NCBI RefSeq assembly: GCF_014946725.1
Contig: NZ_JACFXY010000006.1
Coordinates: 1-64,000, forward strand
Length of the DNA: 64,000 bases
DNA from: Mixta mediterraneensis
Lineage (GTDB): Bacteria > Pseudomonadota > Gammaproteobacteria > Enterobacterales > Enterobacteriaceae
Direction: 5' to 3'
Shown here: one piece after another, positions 19,887-31,802 of the stretch
Layout of the letters: every line of letters begins with the position of its first letter
How positions within the stretch are numbered: the stretch's first letter is position 1
Made by a program: the position numbers and the translations under genes
The notes under the pieces: model-generated
Databases searched by the model: none
Seen by the model: the letters and a program-made list of their open reading frames with translations, nothing else
What the model was told of the DNA's origin: nothing

Positions 19887-20414
19887 TTAGCCCGATCGTA
19901 GACGACCGCGGGTTAACACCAGTTTGCTGTCGCTCATCCGCGCTGCGTTTTGCGCAACGTGACAGTGCGTTATCGCAATCGCCAGCGCATCCGCAGCATC
20001 GGCCTGGGGATTCGCTGCCAGTTTAAGCAAGGTACGAACCAAATGCTGTACCTGACTTTTCTCTGCACTGCCCAGCCCCACCACGGTTTGCTTAACCTGC
20101 CGCGCTGCGTACTCAAACACCGGTAAATCATGATTAACGGCGGCGACAATCGCCGCGCCGCGTGCCTGCCCCAGTTTTAACGCTGAGTCAGCGTTTTTCG
20201 CCATGAATACCTGTTCAATGGCGAAATAATCGGGTGAAAACTGAGTGATGATTTCGCTGATGCCCGCATAAATGAGCTTCAGGCGAGCGGGTAATTCAGC
20301 GGTATTCATGCGAATACAGCCGCTGCCTAAATAGGTTAGCTGCCGACCTGTTTGACGGATCACACCATAACCGGTGATGCGCGAACCGGGATCGATCCCC
20401 AAAATGATCGCCAT
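19887..20414 (-). CDS. ruvC: Holliday junction endonuclease RuvC
   Basis: A 175-residue RNase H-fold resolvase (E. coli 173) that cuts four-way junctions symmetrically. The acidic catalytic set is present: Asp7 in LGIDPGSR, the glutamate in FAIEQVF (about 67) and the aspartates in [13 protein letters not shown] (about 139-142). ATG 20414 ([10 protein letters not shown]) is used rather than a 34-codon longer frame that runs into the yebC gap. It is downstream of yebC (37 bp gap) and cut off from ruvAB by a terminator. Confidence 0.95.
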   Translation of the reverse strand: MAIILGIDPGSRITGYGVIRQTGRQLTYLGSGCIRMNTAELPARLKLIYAGISEIITQFSPDYFAIEQVFMAKNADSALKLGQARGAAIVAAVNHDLPVFEYAARQVKQTVVGLGSAEKSQVQHLVRTLLKLAANPQADAADALAIAITHCHVAQNAARMSDSKLVLTRGRLRSG

Positions 20415-20451
20415 TACGCGCCTCCGGTTTGGTATGAACAGGCGAACGCCA

Positions 20452-21195
20452 TTACAGCATTTCCGCCACCTCGTCGGAAATTTCACCGTTGTGGTAAACT
20501 TCCTGCACGTCGTCACAGTCTTCCAGCATATCGATCAAACGCAGCAGTTTCGGCGCGGTTTCGGCGTCCATTTCCGCTTTGGTCGATGGGATCATGGTGA
20601 CTTCAGCGGTGTCAGCTTTGAAGCCCGCAGCTTCCATCGCATCACGCACTGTGCCCATATCTTCCCAGGCGGTGAAGATGTCAATGGTGCCGTCATCGTA
20701 GCTCACCACATCTTCAGCACCGGCTTCGAGAGCCGCTTCCATAACCTGATCTTCATCCTGACCCGGCGCATAAGAGATCACGCCTTTTTTGTTAAACAGG
20801 TACGCAACGGAGCCGTCGGTGCCAAGGTTTCCGCCGGTTTTGGTAAAGGCATGACGCACTTCGCCAACGGTACGATTACGGTTATCACTCAGGCATTCGA
20901 TCATGATGGCCGATCCACCCGGACCGTAACCTTCATAGATGATGGTTTCCATGTTGGCGTTATCATCGCCACCCACGCCACGTGCAATAGCGCGATCCAT
21001 GGTGTCACGCGTCATATTGTTGGACAGGGCTTTGTCCATTGCAGCGCGTAAACGCGGGTTAGAGGAAGGATCGCCACCACCAAGTTTGGCTGAGGTGACC
21101 AGCTCGCGAATGATTTTGGTGAAGATTTTGCCTCGCTTAGCATCCTGAGCCGCTTTGCGGTGCCTGGTGTTCGCCCATTTACTATGTCCTGCCAT
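20452..21195 (-). CDS. yebC: YebC/PmpR family translation or transcription factor
   Basis: A 247-residue protein closely matching YebC (E. coli 246), with the conserved opening [20 protein letters not shown] and the family motifs [12 protein letters not shown] and [12 protein letters not shown]. YebC/TACO1 proteins associate with ribosomes and help translation through polyproline or other difficult stretches; some are described as transcription regulators. It leads the yebC-ruvC unit. The 240 bp up to nudB probably carry its promoter; no gene is visible there. Confidence 0.95.
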   Translation of the reverse strand: MAGHSKWANTRHRKAAQDAKRGKIFTKIIRELVTSAKLGGGDPSSNPRLRAAMDKALSNNMTRDTMDRAIARGVGGDDNANMETIIYEGYGPGGSAIMIECLSDNRNRTVGEVRHAFTKTGGNLGTDGSVAYLFNKKGVISYAPGQDEDQVMEAALEAGAEDVVSYDDGTIDIFTAWEDMGTVRDAMEAAGFKADTAEVTMIPSTKAEMDAETAPKLLRLIDMLEDCDDVQEVYHNGEISDEVAEML

Positions 21196-21435
21196 CTTAC
21201 ATTTTCTCCGAACTTGGCATGGTGCAGGCTATCCTGCTGGCGATTTTCGCCGTTGCCAGTGCTCATTCTCTTCACGTACAACACTACGCTTTGATTGCTT
21301 TGCGCTGGCAACGAATCTACTCGCTGCATCGATAACGCCCGACTGTTTAATGCTGTGGTGCTGATTATTGCGTCATCACCGGAAAGATATAACCTTAACC
21401 AGATCGCCGCCGGAAAAACGCGCGGCGGCAAACAT

Positions 21436-21867
21436 TCAGGTAAATTCTTCTATCGCCTGGCGATTACTCCAGGACTTGGTTAGCGCTGCGGCGGCTGCGG
21501 GTTCAAGCCAGCGAAAAGCAAGATGCTCGCTCAACGCAACGTTGCGCTCGGTTGGCAGTAACAGCCGGAACCAGTGTTCACGGTTGTGCGTGATACCCGG
21601 AGCATAACGATGGCGATAGTGTGGAAAGATCTCAAATTCAATCTGGCGTTGACAATCTTCCACCCGTAGTCGCTCGGCGAGAGCGTTAATGCCCACCTCT
21701 TCCCATACTTCGCGCTGGGCAGCCTGAAGTGCGGTTTCTCCCGCCTCCAGGCTGCCAGTCACCGACTGCCAGAAATCGGGATCATCACACCGCTGCAGCA
21801 TTAACACCCGGCCAGTATCCTGCGCATAAATGACCACCAGCACCGAAACCGGATGTTTGTACGCCAT
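21436..21867 (-). CDS. nudB: Dihydroneopterin triphosphate diphosphatase
   Basis: A 143-residue Nudix hydrolase (E. coli NudB 150) that removes pyrophosphate from dihydroneopterin triphosphate in folate synthesis. The Nudix box GxxxxxEx7REUxEExGU is seen as GSLEAGETALQAAQREVWEE followed by VGI (about 38-60). The start ATG shares its A with the stop codon TAA of aspS (TAATG), so translation of the two genes is coupled, as in E. coli. Confidence 0.93.
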   Translation of the reverse strand: MAYKHPVSVLVVIYAQDTGRVLMLQRCDDPDFWQSVTGSLEAGETALQAAQREVWEEVGINALAERLRVEDCQRQIEFEIFPHYRHRYAPGITHNREHWFRLLLPTERNVALSEHLAFRWLEPAAAAALTKSWSNRQAIEEFT

Positions 21868-23645
21868 TATTGATTCTCTGGCTTATCTTTCTTCACTACC
21901 TGAATACCCAGTTCAAGCAGCGCCGCCGGATTCGCTGTCCCTGGCGCTTCGGTCATCAAACATGCTGCTGCCGTGGTTTTCGGGAAGGCAATGACGTCGC
22001 GAATATTGTCCGTGCCGGTCAGCAGCATGGTCAGACGATCCAGGCCAAATGCCAGACCTGCGTGCGGCGGCGTGCCAAATTTCAACGCATCCAGCAGGAA
22101 GCCAAACTTTTCACGCTGCTCATGTTCTTCTATACCCAGAATGCTGAACACGGTTTGCTGCATTTTGCCGTTGTGGATACGCACAGAACCGCCGCCGACT
22201 TCGTAACCGTTAATCACCATGTCGTAAGCATTGGCCACCGCCAGGGTAGGATCAGCGGCCAGCTGCTCTGCGCTCATCTCTTTCGGCGCAGTAAACGGAT
22301 GGTGCATCGCTGCCAGCCCGCCCGCTTCATCTTCTTCAAACATCGGGAAGTCAATCACCCATAAAGGCTTCCAGGCTTTATCATCCGTGATTTGCAGCTC
22401 GCGGCCTACTTTCAGGCGCAGCGCCCCCAGGGCATCCGCGACCACTTTCGCCCGGTCAGCGCCGAAGAAAATAATATCGCCATCTTGCGCGCCAGTGCGG
22501 TTCAGAATGTCGTCTATGATGTCCGCGTTCAGGAACTTCGCTACCGGGCTTTGTACGCCTTCCAGACCCTTAGCGCGTTCGTTGACCTTCATCCACGCCA
22601 GCCCTTTGGCGCCATAAATTTCAACAAACTTGCCGTATTCATCAATCTGCTTGCGACTTAGCTGGGCACCCGTAGGGACACGCAGGGCAGCAACGCGTCC
22701 TTTTTCATCATTGGCGGGTCCGGAAAAGACCTGGAATTCCACGTTTTTCAGCAGATCACCCACATCAACCAACTCCATTGGGTTACGCAGGTCCGGCTTG
22801 TCTGAGCCGTAACGGCGCATCGCTTCTGCAAACGTCATTTGGGGGAATTCACCGAGATCCACCGCCTTGACGTCCAGCCACAGGTTGCGGATCATACGCT
22901 CCATAATTTCTCGCACCTGTGGCGCGCTGAGAAAAGAGGTTTCCACATCAATTTGGGTAAATTCTGGTTGACGATCGGCACGCAGGTCTTCGTCACGGAA
23001 GCATTTAACGATTTGATAATAACGATCAAACCCGGACATCATCAGCAGTTGTTTGAACAGCTGTGGCGACTGCGGCAATGCATAAAATTTACCTTTATGC
23101 ACGCGGCTCGGCACCAGATAATCACGCGCACCTTCCGGCGTGGCTTTGGTCAGCATCGGCGTTTCGATGTCGAGGAAACCCTCGTTATCCATAAAGCGAC
23201 GCACGAAGCTGGTGATTTTCGCGCGGGTTTTTAATCGTTCGACCATTTCTGGACGACGCAGGTCCAGGTAACGGTATTTCAGACGCGCTTCTTCACTGTT
23301 GTTCTGGTTGGAGTCCAGTGGCAGCGGCTCGGAACGATTAATGATATTCAGCGCTTCAGCAAATACTTCCACTTCACCGGTCGCCATCTCGGCATTTTTA
23401 TTCTTGTCATCACGCGCACGCACAGTTCCGGTGATCTGGATACAGAATTCGTTGCGCAGCTCAGAAGCCAGCTTAAAAGCATCCTGACGATCGGGATCGA
23501 AGAATACCTGCACGATGCCTTCGCGATCGCGCATATCGATAAAAATCAGGCTTCCCAGATCGCGACGGCGGTTGACCCAGCCGCAAAGAGTAACTTGCTG
23601 ACCTACATGAGACAGATTGAGCTGTCCGCAATATTCTGAACGCAT
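21867..23645 (-). CDS. aspS: Aspartyl-tRNA synthetase
   Basis: A 592-residue class II synthetase (E. coli 590) attaching aspartate to tRNA-Asp. It has an N-terminal OB-fold anticodon-binding domain (1 to about 105), the class II core with motif 1 ([20 protein letters not shown]), motif 2 ([18 protein letters not shown]) and motif 3 (GLAFGLDRL), and the bacterial GAD insertion (about 290-420). It leads the aspS-nudB unit; the start matches E. coli ([15 protein letters not shown]). Confidence 0.97.
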   Translation of the reverse strand: MRSEYCGQLNLSHVGQQVTLCGWVNRRRDLGSLIFIDMRDREGIVQVFFDPDRQDAFKLASELRNEFCIQITGTVRARDDKNKNAEMATGEVEVFAEALNIINRSEPLPLDSNQNNSEEARLKYRYLDLRRPEMVERLKTRAKITSFVRRFMDNEGFLDIETPMLTKATPEGARDYLVPSRVHKGKFYALPQSPQLFKQLLMMSGFDRYYQIVKCFRDEDLRADRQPEFTQIDVETSFLSAPQVREIMERMIRNLWLDVKAVDLGEFPQMTFAEAMRRYGSDKPDLRNPMELVDVGDLLKNVEFQVFSGPANDEKGRVAALRVPTGAQLSRKQIDEYGKFVEIYGAKGLAWMKVNERAKGLEGVQSPVAKFLNADIIDDILNRTGAQDGDIIFFGADRAKVVADALGALRLKVGRELQITDDKAWKPLWVIDFPMFEEDEAGGLAAMHHPFTAPKEMSAEQLAADPTLAVANAYDMVINGYEVGGGSVRIHNGKMQQTVFSILGIEEHEQREKFGFLLDALKFGTPPHAGLAFGLDRLTMLLTGTDNIRDVIAFPKTTAAACLMTEAPGTANPAALLELGIQVVKKDKPENQ

Positions 23646-23864
23646 AACACCATCCTTTTAACTTCACCGCTGCAGCTGACAGCATCGGGCCGCGTAACCT
23701 TTGAGATGCTGCCGCAAAAAAGGCGGTCATTATAATGGAAAAAGGTAAGCAGGATAAGTAGAGGCGCGCCAAAGCGAACATTTCATTATCGGTTTTCATC
23801 TGTTTGCAGTGACGGGCTACCTTAAAGGATAATTTGTCATCGCATTTGAGCCTGGAGAACTGGC

Positions 23865-24686
23865 GTGACGCTTCGTATTGGCCTGCCGCAATGGCAACAT
23901 TCGCACTGGAAACGCTGGGGGATTGAAAACCTGGCTGACTATGCGCGCTATTTTCACTGCGTGGAAGGCAACACCACACTCTATGCGTTGCCGAATAGCG
24001 AAACGGTCCTACGCTGGCGCGACATGACGCATGATGACTTTCGCTTCTGCTTTAAATTTCCCCATACCATCAGCCATCAGGCGGCGCTGCAACACAGCGA
24101 CGATCTGGTCGCCGAATTTCTCCGTTTGTTCGATCCGCTGGCCGGTCGCATTGGGCAATACTGGCTACAGCTGCCTGCTCGCTTCTCTCCCCGCCAGCTT
24201 AACGAGCTGTGGCGCTTCCTTGATAGCCTGCCGCGCCGTTTTTCCTATGGCGTAGAAGTTCGTCATCCTGAATTCTTTGCTAAAGGCGAGGCTGAGCGCG
24301 CGTTGAACCGCGGTTTACTGCAGCGTGGCGTTAATCGTGTCATTCTGGACAGCCGCCCGGTCCATGCGTCCACCTCGCAAGCTGCCGCTGCCCTGCTCGC
24401 GCGCCAGCAGAAACCGCGCGTGCCGCCGCATGCGCTGCGCACGGGTTCACAACCGATGGTACGTTTTATCGGCAGTGACAGCGTGGATGAGAGCGTGCCT
24501 CTGTTTCAAATCTGGATAAATAAACTGATGGAATGGCAGCAGGATAGCGATCCCCTGCTTTTTCTGCACACCCCAGATATGGGAGAAGTCTTTCCGCTGG
24601 TGCAGACGCTGTGGCCGCAGCTTCAGCAGCTGGATGCGCGTATTGGCAGCGGACCGGACTGGCCGCAACAGGATTCGCTGTTTTAA
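23865..24686 (+). CDS. yecE: YecE family (DUF72) protein
   Basis: A 273-residue DUF72 TIM-barrel-like protein matching E. coli YecE (272 aa); function unknown. Recognisable blocks are GLPQWQH at the N-terminus, YFHCVEGNTTLYALP, FRFCFKFPHTISH, QYWLQLPARFSP and GVEVRHPEFFAKG. The start is GTG with GGAG seven bases upstream. It is divergent from aspS; E. coli has yecD between them, which is absent here. yecN and cmoAB follow on the same strand. Confidence 0.92.
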   Translation: MTLRIGLPQWQHSHWKRWGIENLADYARYFHCVEGNTTLYALPNSETVLRWRDMTHDDFRFCFKFPHTISHQAALQHSDDLVAEFLRLFDPLAGRIGQYWLQLPARFSPRQLNELWRFLDSLPRRFSYGVEVRHPEFFAKGEAERALNRGLLQRGVNRVILDSRPVHASTSQAAAALLARQQKPRVPPHALRTGSQPMVRFIGSDSVDESVPLFQIWINKLMEWQQDSDPLLFLHTPDMGEVFPLVQTLWPQLQQLDARIGSGPDWPQQDSLF

Positions 24687-24754
24687 GCCATCAGCAGGAC
24701 AGGCAACATCTGGCTGGCTAGAATGGCCGTCTTAGCAATATGCGGGAGTCGCGG

Positions 24755-25150
24755 ATGGTTAGCGCGTTATATGTAGTAGTGGGTGCTTTATTAGTGATGA
24801 AGTTTGCGCTGGATGTGGTGCGTTACCGTCGGCAGTACCGCGTGGCTTATGGCGATGGCGGCGTTTACGATCTAAAAATAGCCATTCGCCTTCACGGCAA
24901 TGCGATTGAAACCATTCCGCTGGCCCTGTTGCTGCTTATTGTCATGGAAATGAACGGTGCAGACATCTGGATGATCCACATAACGGCATTGCTGTTTTTT
25001 GCGGGGCGTTTATTACACGCTTACGGTTTGCGCAACAGCGTCATGAAAGGCCGCCAATACGGCATGATGCTTACGCTGTTTGCCCTGTGCGGTATGACTC
25101 TGTTCAACCTGATCTACCTGCCGTGGGCGTTAGTCCTGACGCTACACTAA
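24755..25150 (+). CDS. yecN: MAPEG-family inner membrane protein
   Basis: A 131-residue protein of E. coli YecN length with about four membrane spans and the MAPEG-type motif RLHGNAIETIPLALLLL. MAPEG proteins in eukaryotes act in eicosanoid and glutathione metabolism; the bacterial role is unknown. I chose ATG 24755 (MVSALYVVVGALL), preceded by GGGAG, over an ATG five codons earlier that has no ribosome site. Confidence 0.9.
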   Translation: MVSALYVVVGALLVMKFALDVVRYRRQYRVAYGDGGVYDLKIAIRLHGNAIETIPLALLLLIVMEMNGADIWMIHITALLFFAGRLLHAYGLRNSVMKGRQYGMMLTLFALCGMTLFNLIYLPWALVLTLH

Positions 25151-25198
25151 AGATTGCAGGTTTACGGGTGCAGCCTGCGTTTCTTTCTGCCAAAATAG

Positions 25199-26925
<1,727 letters not shown>

Positions 26926-26928
26926 TAC

Positions 26929-27549
26929 TTAGCGGCGAGATAACGCCAGTTTCGCCGCAAAACCGATAAACACGCACCCAGTCAAACGATCCATTATTTT
27001 TAATACGCGGGGCTGACGCAATTGACGGGAAAAATAGTGGCTGCCACCGATCAACGCCGCATTCCACATCAATCCCAGTAGCATATGCGCTAACGCCATT
27101 AGCGTGCACCACAGCGCCACTGATGCCCCGGCAGGAATAAACTGCGGCAGGAAAGTGACGTAGAAAACACCCACTTTTGGATAAAGCAGATTTCCAAACA
27201 GGCCACGGCTAAAGCAGGCGACAAAGCCCTGCTGCGCCTTATCCGTTTTGACCTCTTCAGGTTGACTGCGCGGATTAAGCACTAACTTTATGCCGAGATA
27301 AAACAGGTATGCCGCGCCAATCCATTTCAACAGATTGTAGGCCGTTTCTGAAGCCAGCAGCAGCGCACCCAGCCCTAGCCCCACCGCAACGCCCCAGATT
27401 AAACAGCCTAACGTCACGCCAAAAGCGGTAGCGCTGGCGCGTTTCCATCCCTGAGCAGCCGCAGAACGCAGCACTAATGCCGTATCAAAGCCAGGCGTTA
27501 TCGTCAAAATCGTAATAGCGAACAAAAAGGAGAGCAGCGTGGTAGTCAT
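26929..27549 (-). CDS. LysE/RhtB-family amino acid exporter
   Basis: A 206-residue membrane protein with about six spans and the family pattern TPGFDTALVLRSAAAQGWKR near the N-terminus, followed by FGVTLGCLIWG. LysE/RhtB proteins export amino acids or related metabolites by proton exchange; the substrate cannot be told from sequence. It lies where E. coli carries torYZ between cmoB and cutC, so it is a local insertion or replacement. The start ATG has GAGAGATC upstream. Confidence 0.85.
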   Translation of the reverse strand: MTTTLLSFLFAITILTITPGFDTALVLRSAAAQGWKRASATAFGVTLGCLIWGVAVGLGLGALLLASETAYNLLKWIGAAYLFYLGIKLVLNPRSQPEEVKTDKAQQGFVACFSRGLFGNLLYPKVGVFYVTFLPQFIPAGASVALWCTLMALAHMLLGLMWNAALIGGSHYFSRQLRQPRVLKIMDRLTGCVFIGFAAKLALSRR

Positions 27550-27631
27550 AGTGATCTCTCTGTTTTAATTACGCACAACATAGCAAGTGAGGAAATTATT
27601 GTAACCTTTTCAGCGCAACCTTCATTCCACT

Positions 27632-28483
27632 CTATTCATTTGACGAGGCGGTTTTATCCCAGTATTGATATTTATAGGCCGAGCTGAGGTGGCGCTCAAG
27701 GGTGCCTTTATCGAATACTTCCGTTTCGTGCAGGTAACTTAACGTGCAGTTGCCTACCTCATCCCATAGCTGACATTCATCAATCGAGCGAATAGTGCTG
27801 ACCGGGGTACTGGTCATGCCGTGCAGACGTAGCTCGCGGAATTGTTTGTCGTAAGTGTACGTGTCCTTGCTACGTGCTGATTGCGTGCCGGTCACTAAAC
27901 CCTGCGGATTCCAGCGATAGTGATTTTCGCCGTTGCTCAGTGCATCAGTACCGCGCGCCACGCTCTTTTCCAGCCGGAAATGACTATCGTAGCGGTAAAG
28001 GGTGTCAGTGAAACCCGTCTGGCCCATGCTGGTAAATTTATCAGAGGCACTGATAATGTTGCCGTGCTTACCCATTTGCCAGTTAATCGTACCCTGACGA
28101 TTATCGACCACCACTTCTTTGCCTTCCTTCAGCACTTTGACCAGGTAGGCATACTCTGCAACCCAGCCACTTTGCACCCGGACGATGTGCTGTTCCATGC
28201 TGAGAGTAACGTTGCGCTCATTTTTGTCATAGCTGACGTCAGCAACCGTGAGATCGCCGCAGGGATCAAACTGACCAAGCATACGTTTTTGCGAATTGAC
28301 ATCTTTGCCGAATTCCCCGGCGATGACCTGACGCACCGCACCTTTTGCACTGCCGCCGAGCATAATCCAGTTATTACTGCTGGCAATATTACCGCTTTGC
28401 TAACCGCAATTGCTGGCCGCAAAGAGCGGGCTGCTTAACGCAGCCATTAGCAAAGTTAACGCAGAGATAAAAAAGCATTTCAT
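27632..28483 (-). pseudogene. YnfC-like secreted protein gene broken by an amber codon
   Basis: From ATG 28483 the frame encodes a clear signal peptide (MKCFFISALTLLMAALSSPL, then FAAS) and three more residues, then meets TAG at 28400-28402 (codon 28), after which the frame stays open for about 255 codons to 27632. The body resembles UPF0257/YnfC-type proteins in cysteine placement and in blocks such as GAVRQVIAGEF, YRYDSHFRLEKS and DECQLWDEVGNCTL. A start at the internal Met (28363) would lack any export signal. So the gene is probably inactive unless the amber codon is suppressed or is a sequence error. Family assignment is moderate; function is unknown. Confidence 0.7.
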
Positions 28484-28561
28484 GGTGTTAAGTCTCCGAC
28501 AACAATAGGTTAAGTGTAATCGCAACTGTGTTTATCGGAGGCAAAAGCGTAAATAGCAGAC

Positions 28562-28590
28562 AAAAAATACCCCAGCAAGCATACTGGGGT
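28562..28590 (-). terminator. cutC rho-independent terminator
   Basis: On the minus strand ACCCCAG/CTGGGGT with an 8-base loop is followed by ATTTTTT, between cutC and the YnfC-like gene. Confidence 0.85.
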
Positions 28591-28650
28591 TTGGTACTTG
28601 CAAACATCACGTCAATCAGCGGCGTGCTGCGCGGCAAAATCTGGCGTGAT

Positions 28651-29403
28651 TCAGGCCACCCGGACAGTGTTCATCTGCATCACACTTCTCATCGCTTCCA
28701 CCACATCGCTATCGACACAATAGCGACTGAATTCGTCGGTTTCGGCTTCGGAACACATCGAAACACCGGCCTTTCGATAACGCATCGGCGACGCCACAAG
28801 GCGGCTGGCCGAGCTATGAACTTCACGAATGCCCATGTCGAGGAATTTTTGCAGGTTACTCAGGCGAACGCCCGCACCTGCCATAATAATAGGACCTGTA
28901 CTGTGTTCATTAAGTTCCTTCAACAATGCAATTCCGTTTTCCGCGCTTTGTTGCTGCCCTGACGTCAGAATGCGCGCGACACCAAGATCGGTCAACTCCT
29001 CCAGGGCACGTTTCGGACTATGGCACAGATCGAAAGCCCGATGAAAGGTTACTGAGAGGCCGCCACACAGCGCCATGATTTGCCGCATTTGACTCTGGTT
29101 AATATGCGCCTCTTCATCTAGCATACCAATGACCAGGCCGGGAAAGCCGAGATCGCGAATCAAAGCCACATCTGATTTCATCGCGTCGAATTCACGCGCG
29201 GTATAGCAAAAATCGCCACCGCGTGGTCTGACAATCGGATGAACCGGAATCGTTCCCTCACGACGGACCGCTTCCAGCATCCCCGCCGACGGCGTTAATC
29301 CGCCTTCACGCGGCGCGGCGCAAAGCTCAACCCGATCGGCTCCGGCCTGCTGCGCGGTCACTGCGCAATCCACGCCGTAGCAGCAAATTTCCAGTTTAGT
29401 CAT
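28651..29403 (-). CDS. cutC: CutC family protein
   Basis: A 250-residue TIM-barrel protein matching E. coli CutC (248 aa). Typical blocks are [61 protein letters not shown] and [14 protein letters not shown]. It was named for copper homeostasis, but in E. coli that phenotype was later attributed to a nearby sRNA, so its own role is unsettled. ATG 29403 ([10 protein letters not shown]) is used rather than a 27-codon longer frame. It is divergent from the PatB-like gene with 74 bp between starts. Confidence 0.93.
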   Translation of the reverse strand: MTKLEICCYGVDCAVTAQQAGADRVELCAAPREGGLTPSAGMLEAVRREGTIPVHPIVRPRGGDFCYTAREFDAMKSDVALIRDLGFPGLVIGMLDEEAHINQSQMRQIMALCGGLSVTFHRAFDLCHSPKRALEELTDLGVARILTSGQQQSAENGIALLKELNEHSTGPIIMAGAGVRLSNLQKFLDMGIREVHSSASRLVASPMRYRKAGVSMCSEAETDEFSRYCVDSDVVEAMRSVMQMNTVRVA

Positions 29404-29477
29404 TCTCTTCTCCTTTACATGACGCCTGCTTCGAATCAAATTACTCTTTTGAAATAAGTTTACGCGGAAAGGTAAAT

Positions 29478-30665
29478 ATGGCATTCAATTTTGACCAACG
29501 GATAGACCGTCGTCACAGCGATAGCCGTAAATGGCACAAATATGCGGGCCAGGACATCCTGCCATTATGGGTAGCAGATACCGATTTTCGATCGCCTGAA
29601 TGCATTATCGAGGCGATAAAAAACCGCGCCGATCACGGGGTTTTTGGCTATGGCGAACACCCCGACGGCTTGATTGATGTCGCGGTTCAGCGTTTTGCCT
29701 CGCGCTATCAGTGGCACGTTGATCCAGCGTGGATAGTACTATTACCGGGCGTGGTCAGCGGGCTAAATTTATCGGTGCGCGCTTTCACGGCTGCTGACGA
29801 GACGACTATCGCCCCTACGCCAATTTATCCGCCGTTTCGTAGTGCAGCCAAATTAGCCGAACGGGCGCAACTTAATCTGCCGTTAACCCTGCAGGACTCG
29901 CGTTGGGTGATCGATCTGGCCGCCGCCGAAGGCCAGATGCGTGGCAAAGAAAAGTTATTGATGCTGTGTAACCCACAAAATCCTGGCGGTACGGTTTATC
30001 ATCGCGACGAGTTGCAGGCACAACTTGCCTTTGCTCAACAATATGACTTAATTGTGTGCTCTGATGAAATCCATTGCGATTTACTGCTCGAGCCGGGCGT
30101 GCAACACATTCCTTTTGCCTCGCTGAATGAAGATGCCGCACAGCGCAGCATTACGCTGCTCTCACCGTCAAAAAGTTACAATATCGCTGGCCTGGGCGCG
30201 TCAATGGCTATCATTCCCAACCCTGAACTACGCGCTCGCTTTAATCGCGTGCGTCAGGGCATTGTACCGTCAGTAGATATTCTGGCGCTGGTCGCAGCGG
30301 AAGCCGCATGGCGCGACGGAGAGGCATGGCTGGAAGCCCAGCTTAGCTACTTACGCAGTAACCGCGACTGGCTGGTTGAACAGGTCAATGCCTTACCAGG
30401 GCTAGAGATGGCTTCCCCCGAAGCCACTTACCTTGGCTGGATTGATGCCAGCGCGCTCAGCGTTGCCAGCCCGGCTCTCTACTTCGAAAAACATGGGCTC
30501 GGCTTTTCACCCGGCCGTGATTTTGGTGATGACAACTTTGTACGCTTCAATTTTGGTTGTACCCGCGCCACGCTAAAAGACGCCGTTGCGCGGTTACAGA
30601 ACGCTGTTGCCGCGCGCGCTTCATTTGCCTCGCTGGCGACGATTTCTTCCAGTCGCCACGGGTGA
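29478..30665 (+). CDS. patB: MalY/PatB-type cystathionine beta-lyase (PLP)
   Basis: A 395-residue fold-type I PLP enzyme of the MalY/PatB C-S lyase group, which cleaves cystathionine or cysteine conjugates to a thiol, pyruvate and ammonia. The PLP lysine is Lys232 in [12 protein letters not shown]; the aspartate stacking the ring is in CSDEIHCDL and the N-terminal [11 protein letters not shown] motif is typical. The conserved domain ends near residue 380; the last 15 or so residues run into the 3' part of the convergent yecM. The symbol is a family label, not proof of orthology. Confidence 0.85.
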   Translation: MAFNFDQRIDRRHSDSRKWHKYAGQDILPLWVADTDFRSPECIIEAIKNRADHGVFGYGEHPDGLIDVAVQRFASRYQWHVDPAWIVLLPGVVSGLNLSVRAFTAADETTIAPTPIYPPFRSAAKLAERAQLNLPLTLQDSRWVIDLAAAEGQMRGKEKLLMLCNPQNPGGTVYHRDELQAQLAFAQQYDLIVCSDEIHCDLLLEPGVQHIPFASLNEDAAQRSITLLSPSKSYNIAGLGASMAIIPNPELRARFNRVRQGIVPSVDILALVAAEAAWRDGEAWLEAQLSYLRSNRDWLVEQVNALPGLEMASPEATYLGWIDASALSVASPALYFEKHGLGFSPGRDFGDDNFVRFNFGCTRATLKDAVARLQNAVAARASFASLATISSSRHG

Positions 30666-31180
30666 AATTTAATCGTTGTTTGCCCGTCCGTTACTGCTAA
30701 GGTCGGATTGGGCAAGCCTTCATTTTCCCCTTTTGGCGAGCTGGTTTTAAACGAAATGTCGCGCTGCATCAGCGCCTGGTCCGCGAGTAAGGCCATCGCA
30801 CGTATGCCGAGGGTTTCAGGTTCTCCACGCAGTACAATTTCTACATGCTCCCATCCTTCATGGCGATACCGTTTTTCGCCCGGCCACGGCAGTTCAATTA
30901 TATCCAACTGCCAACCGGCGACCTGAATGGGTTGATGCAGCCTGAACAGGCAAATTGGACGCCCGTTAATCATCGCTTCAGAAAGCGGGCTGCCTATTTG
31001 CAAAAATCCCTGTTTCCAGCGCTCCGCTGTCACGTTCTGATGGCAGCGAACAGCAATATGATCCGCCTCAAGATCGCTCAGGGTGAGACCCAGTCGCTCA
31101 GAAAAACTTTTTAACGATTTTTCAAAACGCACTAAATCCGCTTCTAAATCGTCCAGTTCTGGGGGAAAAGTGGTGTTCAC
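30479..31180 (-). CDS. yecM: YecM family (VOC-fold) protein with extended C-terminus
   Basis: The first 187 or so residues match E. coli YecM (188 aa), a VOC-superfamily protein of unknown function with likely metal-binding residues in ADHIAVRCHQN and WEHVEIVL. The family normally ends soon after [13 protein letters not shown]; here the frame continues about 45 residues to 30479, entirely antisense to the 3' end of patB, with a basic low-complexity composition. I prefer GTG 31180 as start, 10 bp after AAGGAG; a TTG at 31189 is too close to the site. The tail is probably a by-product of lost stop codon sequence rather than a domain. Confidence 0.85.
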   Translation of the reverse strand: MNTTFPPELDDLEADLVRFEKSLKSFSERLGLTLSDLEADHIAVRCHQNVTAERWKQGFLQIGSPLSEAMINGRPICLFRLHQPIQVAGWQLDIIELPWPGEKRYRHEGWEHVEIVLRGEPETLGIRAMALLADQALMQRDISFKTSSPKGENEGLPNPTLAVTDGQTTIKFHPWRLEEIVASEANEARAATAFCNRATASFSVARVQPKLKRTKLSSPKSRPGEKPSPCFSK

Positions 31181-31494
31181 AGCCCGCAATCTCCTTTAAT
31201 AATCCAGTATTTCTAATCAATGTAATGCGCCGTCAGCACTACGCCATGCACAACAAAATAGTAAGATTCATCCGATTTGGCGAGAAAACTGGCGTAAAAT
31301 CGCATAACTACTGCTTTTAATTCGGACTTATCCCCTCTTTAGATCCAGAAGTTACTGGATGAAACTGCATTAATTTACTGTTTTAAATCAACTTATTTAA
31401 TACAATGAGATAACTCTTATTTGGGTGATAAACAATTGCAGCCATGCGAGGTTTCTTATAAATTTGACTCAACACAACTAAAAGGAATAGCTCA

Positions 31495-31617
31495 ATGACC
31501 ATGCTTATTGTTGTCGCAGTCCTGATCGCACTGATGGGATTTGCTATTTCCCGCCACTGGAAGGTGCGTGAAGATAAAAGCGTTAAAAACCCTCGCCGTC
31601 ATCTGCGTCGCCGTTAA
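31495..31617 (+). CDS. Small single-span membrane peptide (40 aa)
   Basis: ATG 31495 follows AAAGGAA at suitable distance and opens a 40-codon frame: a hydrophobic helix ([16 protein letters not shown], residues 3-18) followed by a strongly basic tail ending RRHLRRR. The layout is that of the many small enterobacterial membrane proteins (N-terminus out or in, Arg/Lys-rich cytoplasmic end), but I do not recognise the family. A hairpin with T-run follows the stop, and about 300 bp of AT-rich DNA precedes it, so it looks like its own transcription unit between yecM and argS. Confidence 0.7.
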   Translation: MTMLIVVAVLIALMGFAISRHWKVREDKSVKNPRRHLRRR

Positions 31618-31621
31618 AGCC

Positions 31622-31657
31622 AGCGGGAAACATTTCAGGCCCTGTTTCCCTGCTTTA
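31622..31657 (+). terminator. Probable terminator of the small membrane peptide gene
   Basis: GGGAAACA/TGTTTCCC stem extended by imperfect GC pairs, followed by TGCTTTA. The T-run is short. Confidence 0.5.
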
Positions 31658-31802
31658 TCCAACTGCTGACGCCCACCAACAATTCACGTATACTTTCCCC
31701 CTCATTTTTTCCCGTTTTGTCTGGCGATTGACCCCAGGCAAGATGATGATGACGGCTCGTGGTGGTTCAGACGAGCGTTTTTCAGCATATGAAGGTATTT
31801 CG

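Noticed and set aside
27632..28363. Intact gene starting at the internal Met at 28363
   Set aside because: The upstream in-frame signal peptide belongs to the same protein; a start at 28363 would give a form without export signal, so a nonsense mutation is the simpler reading.
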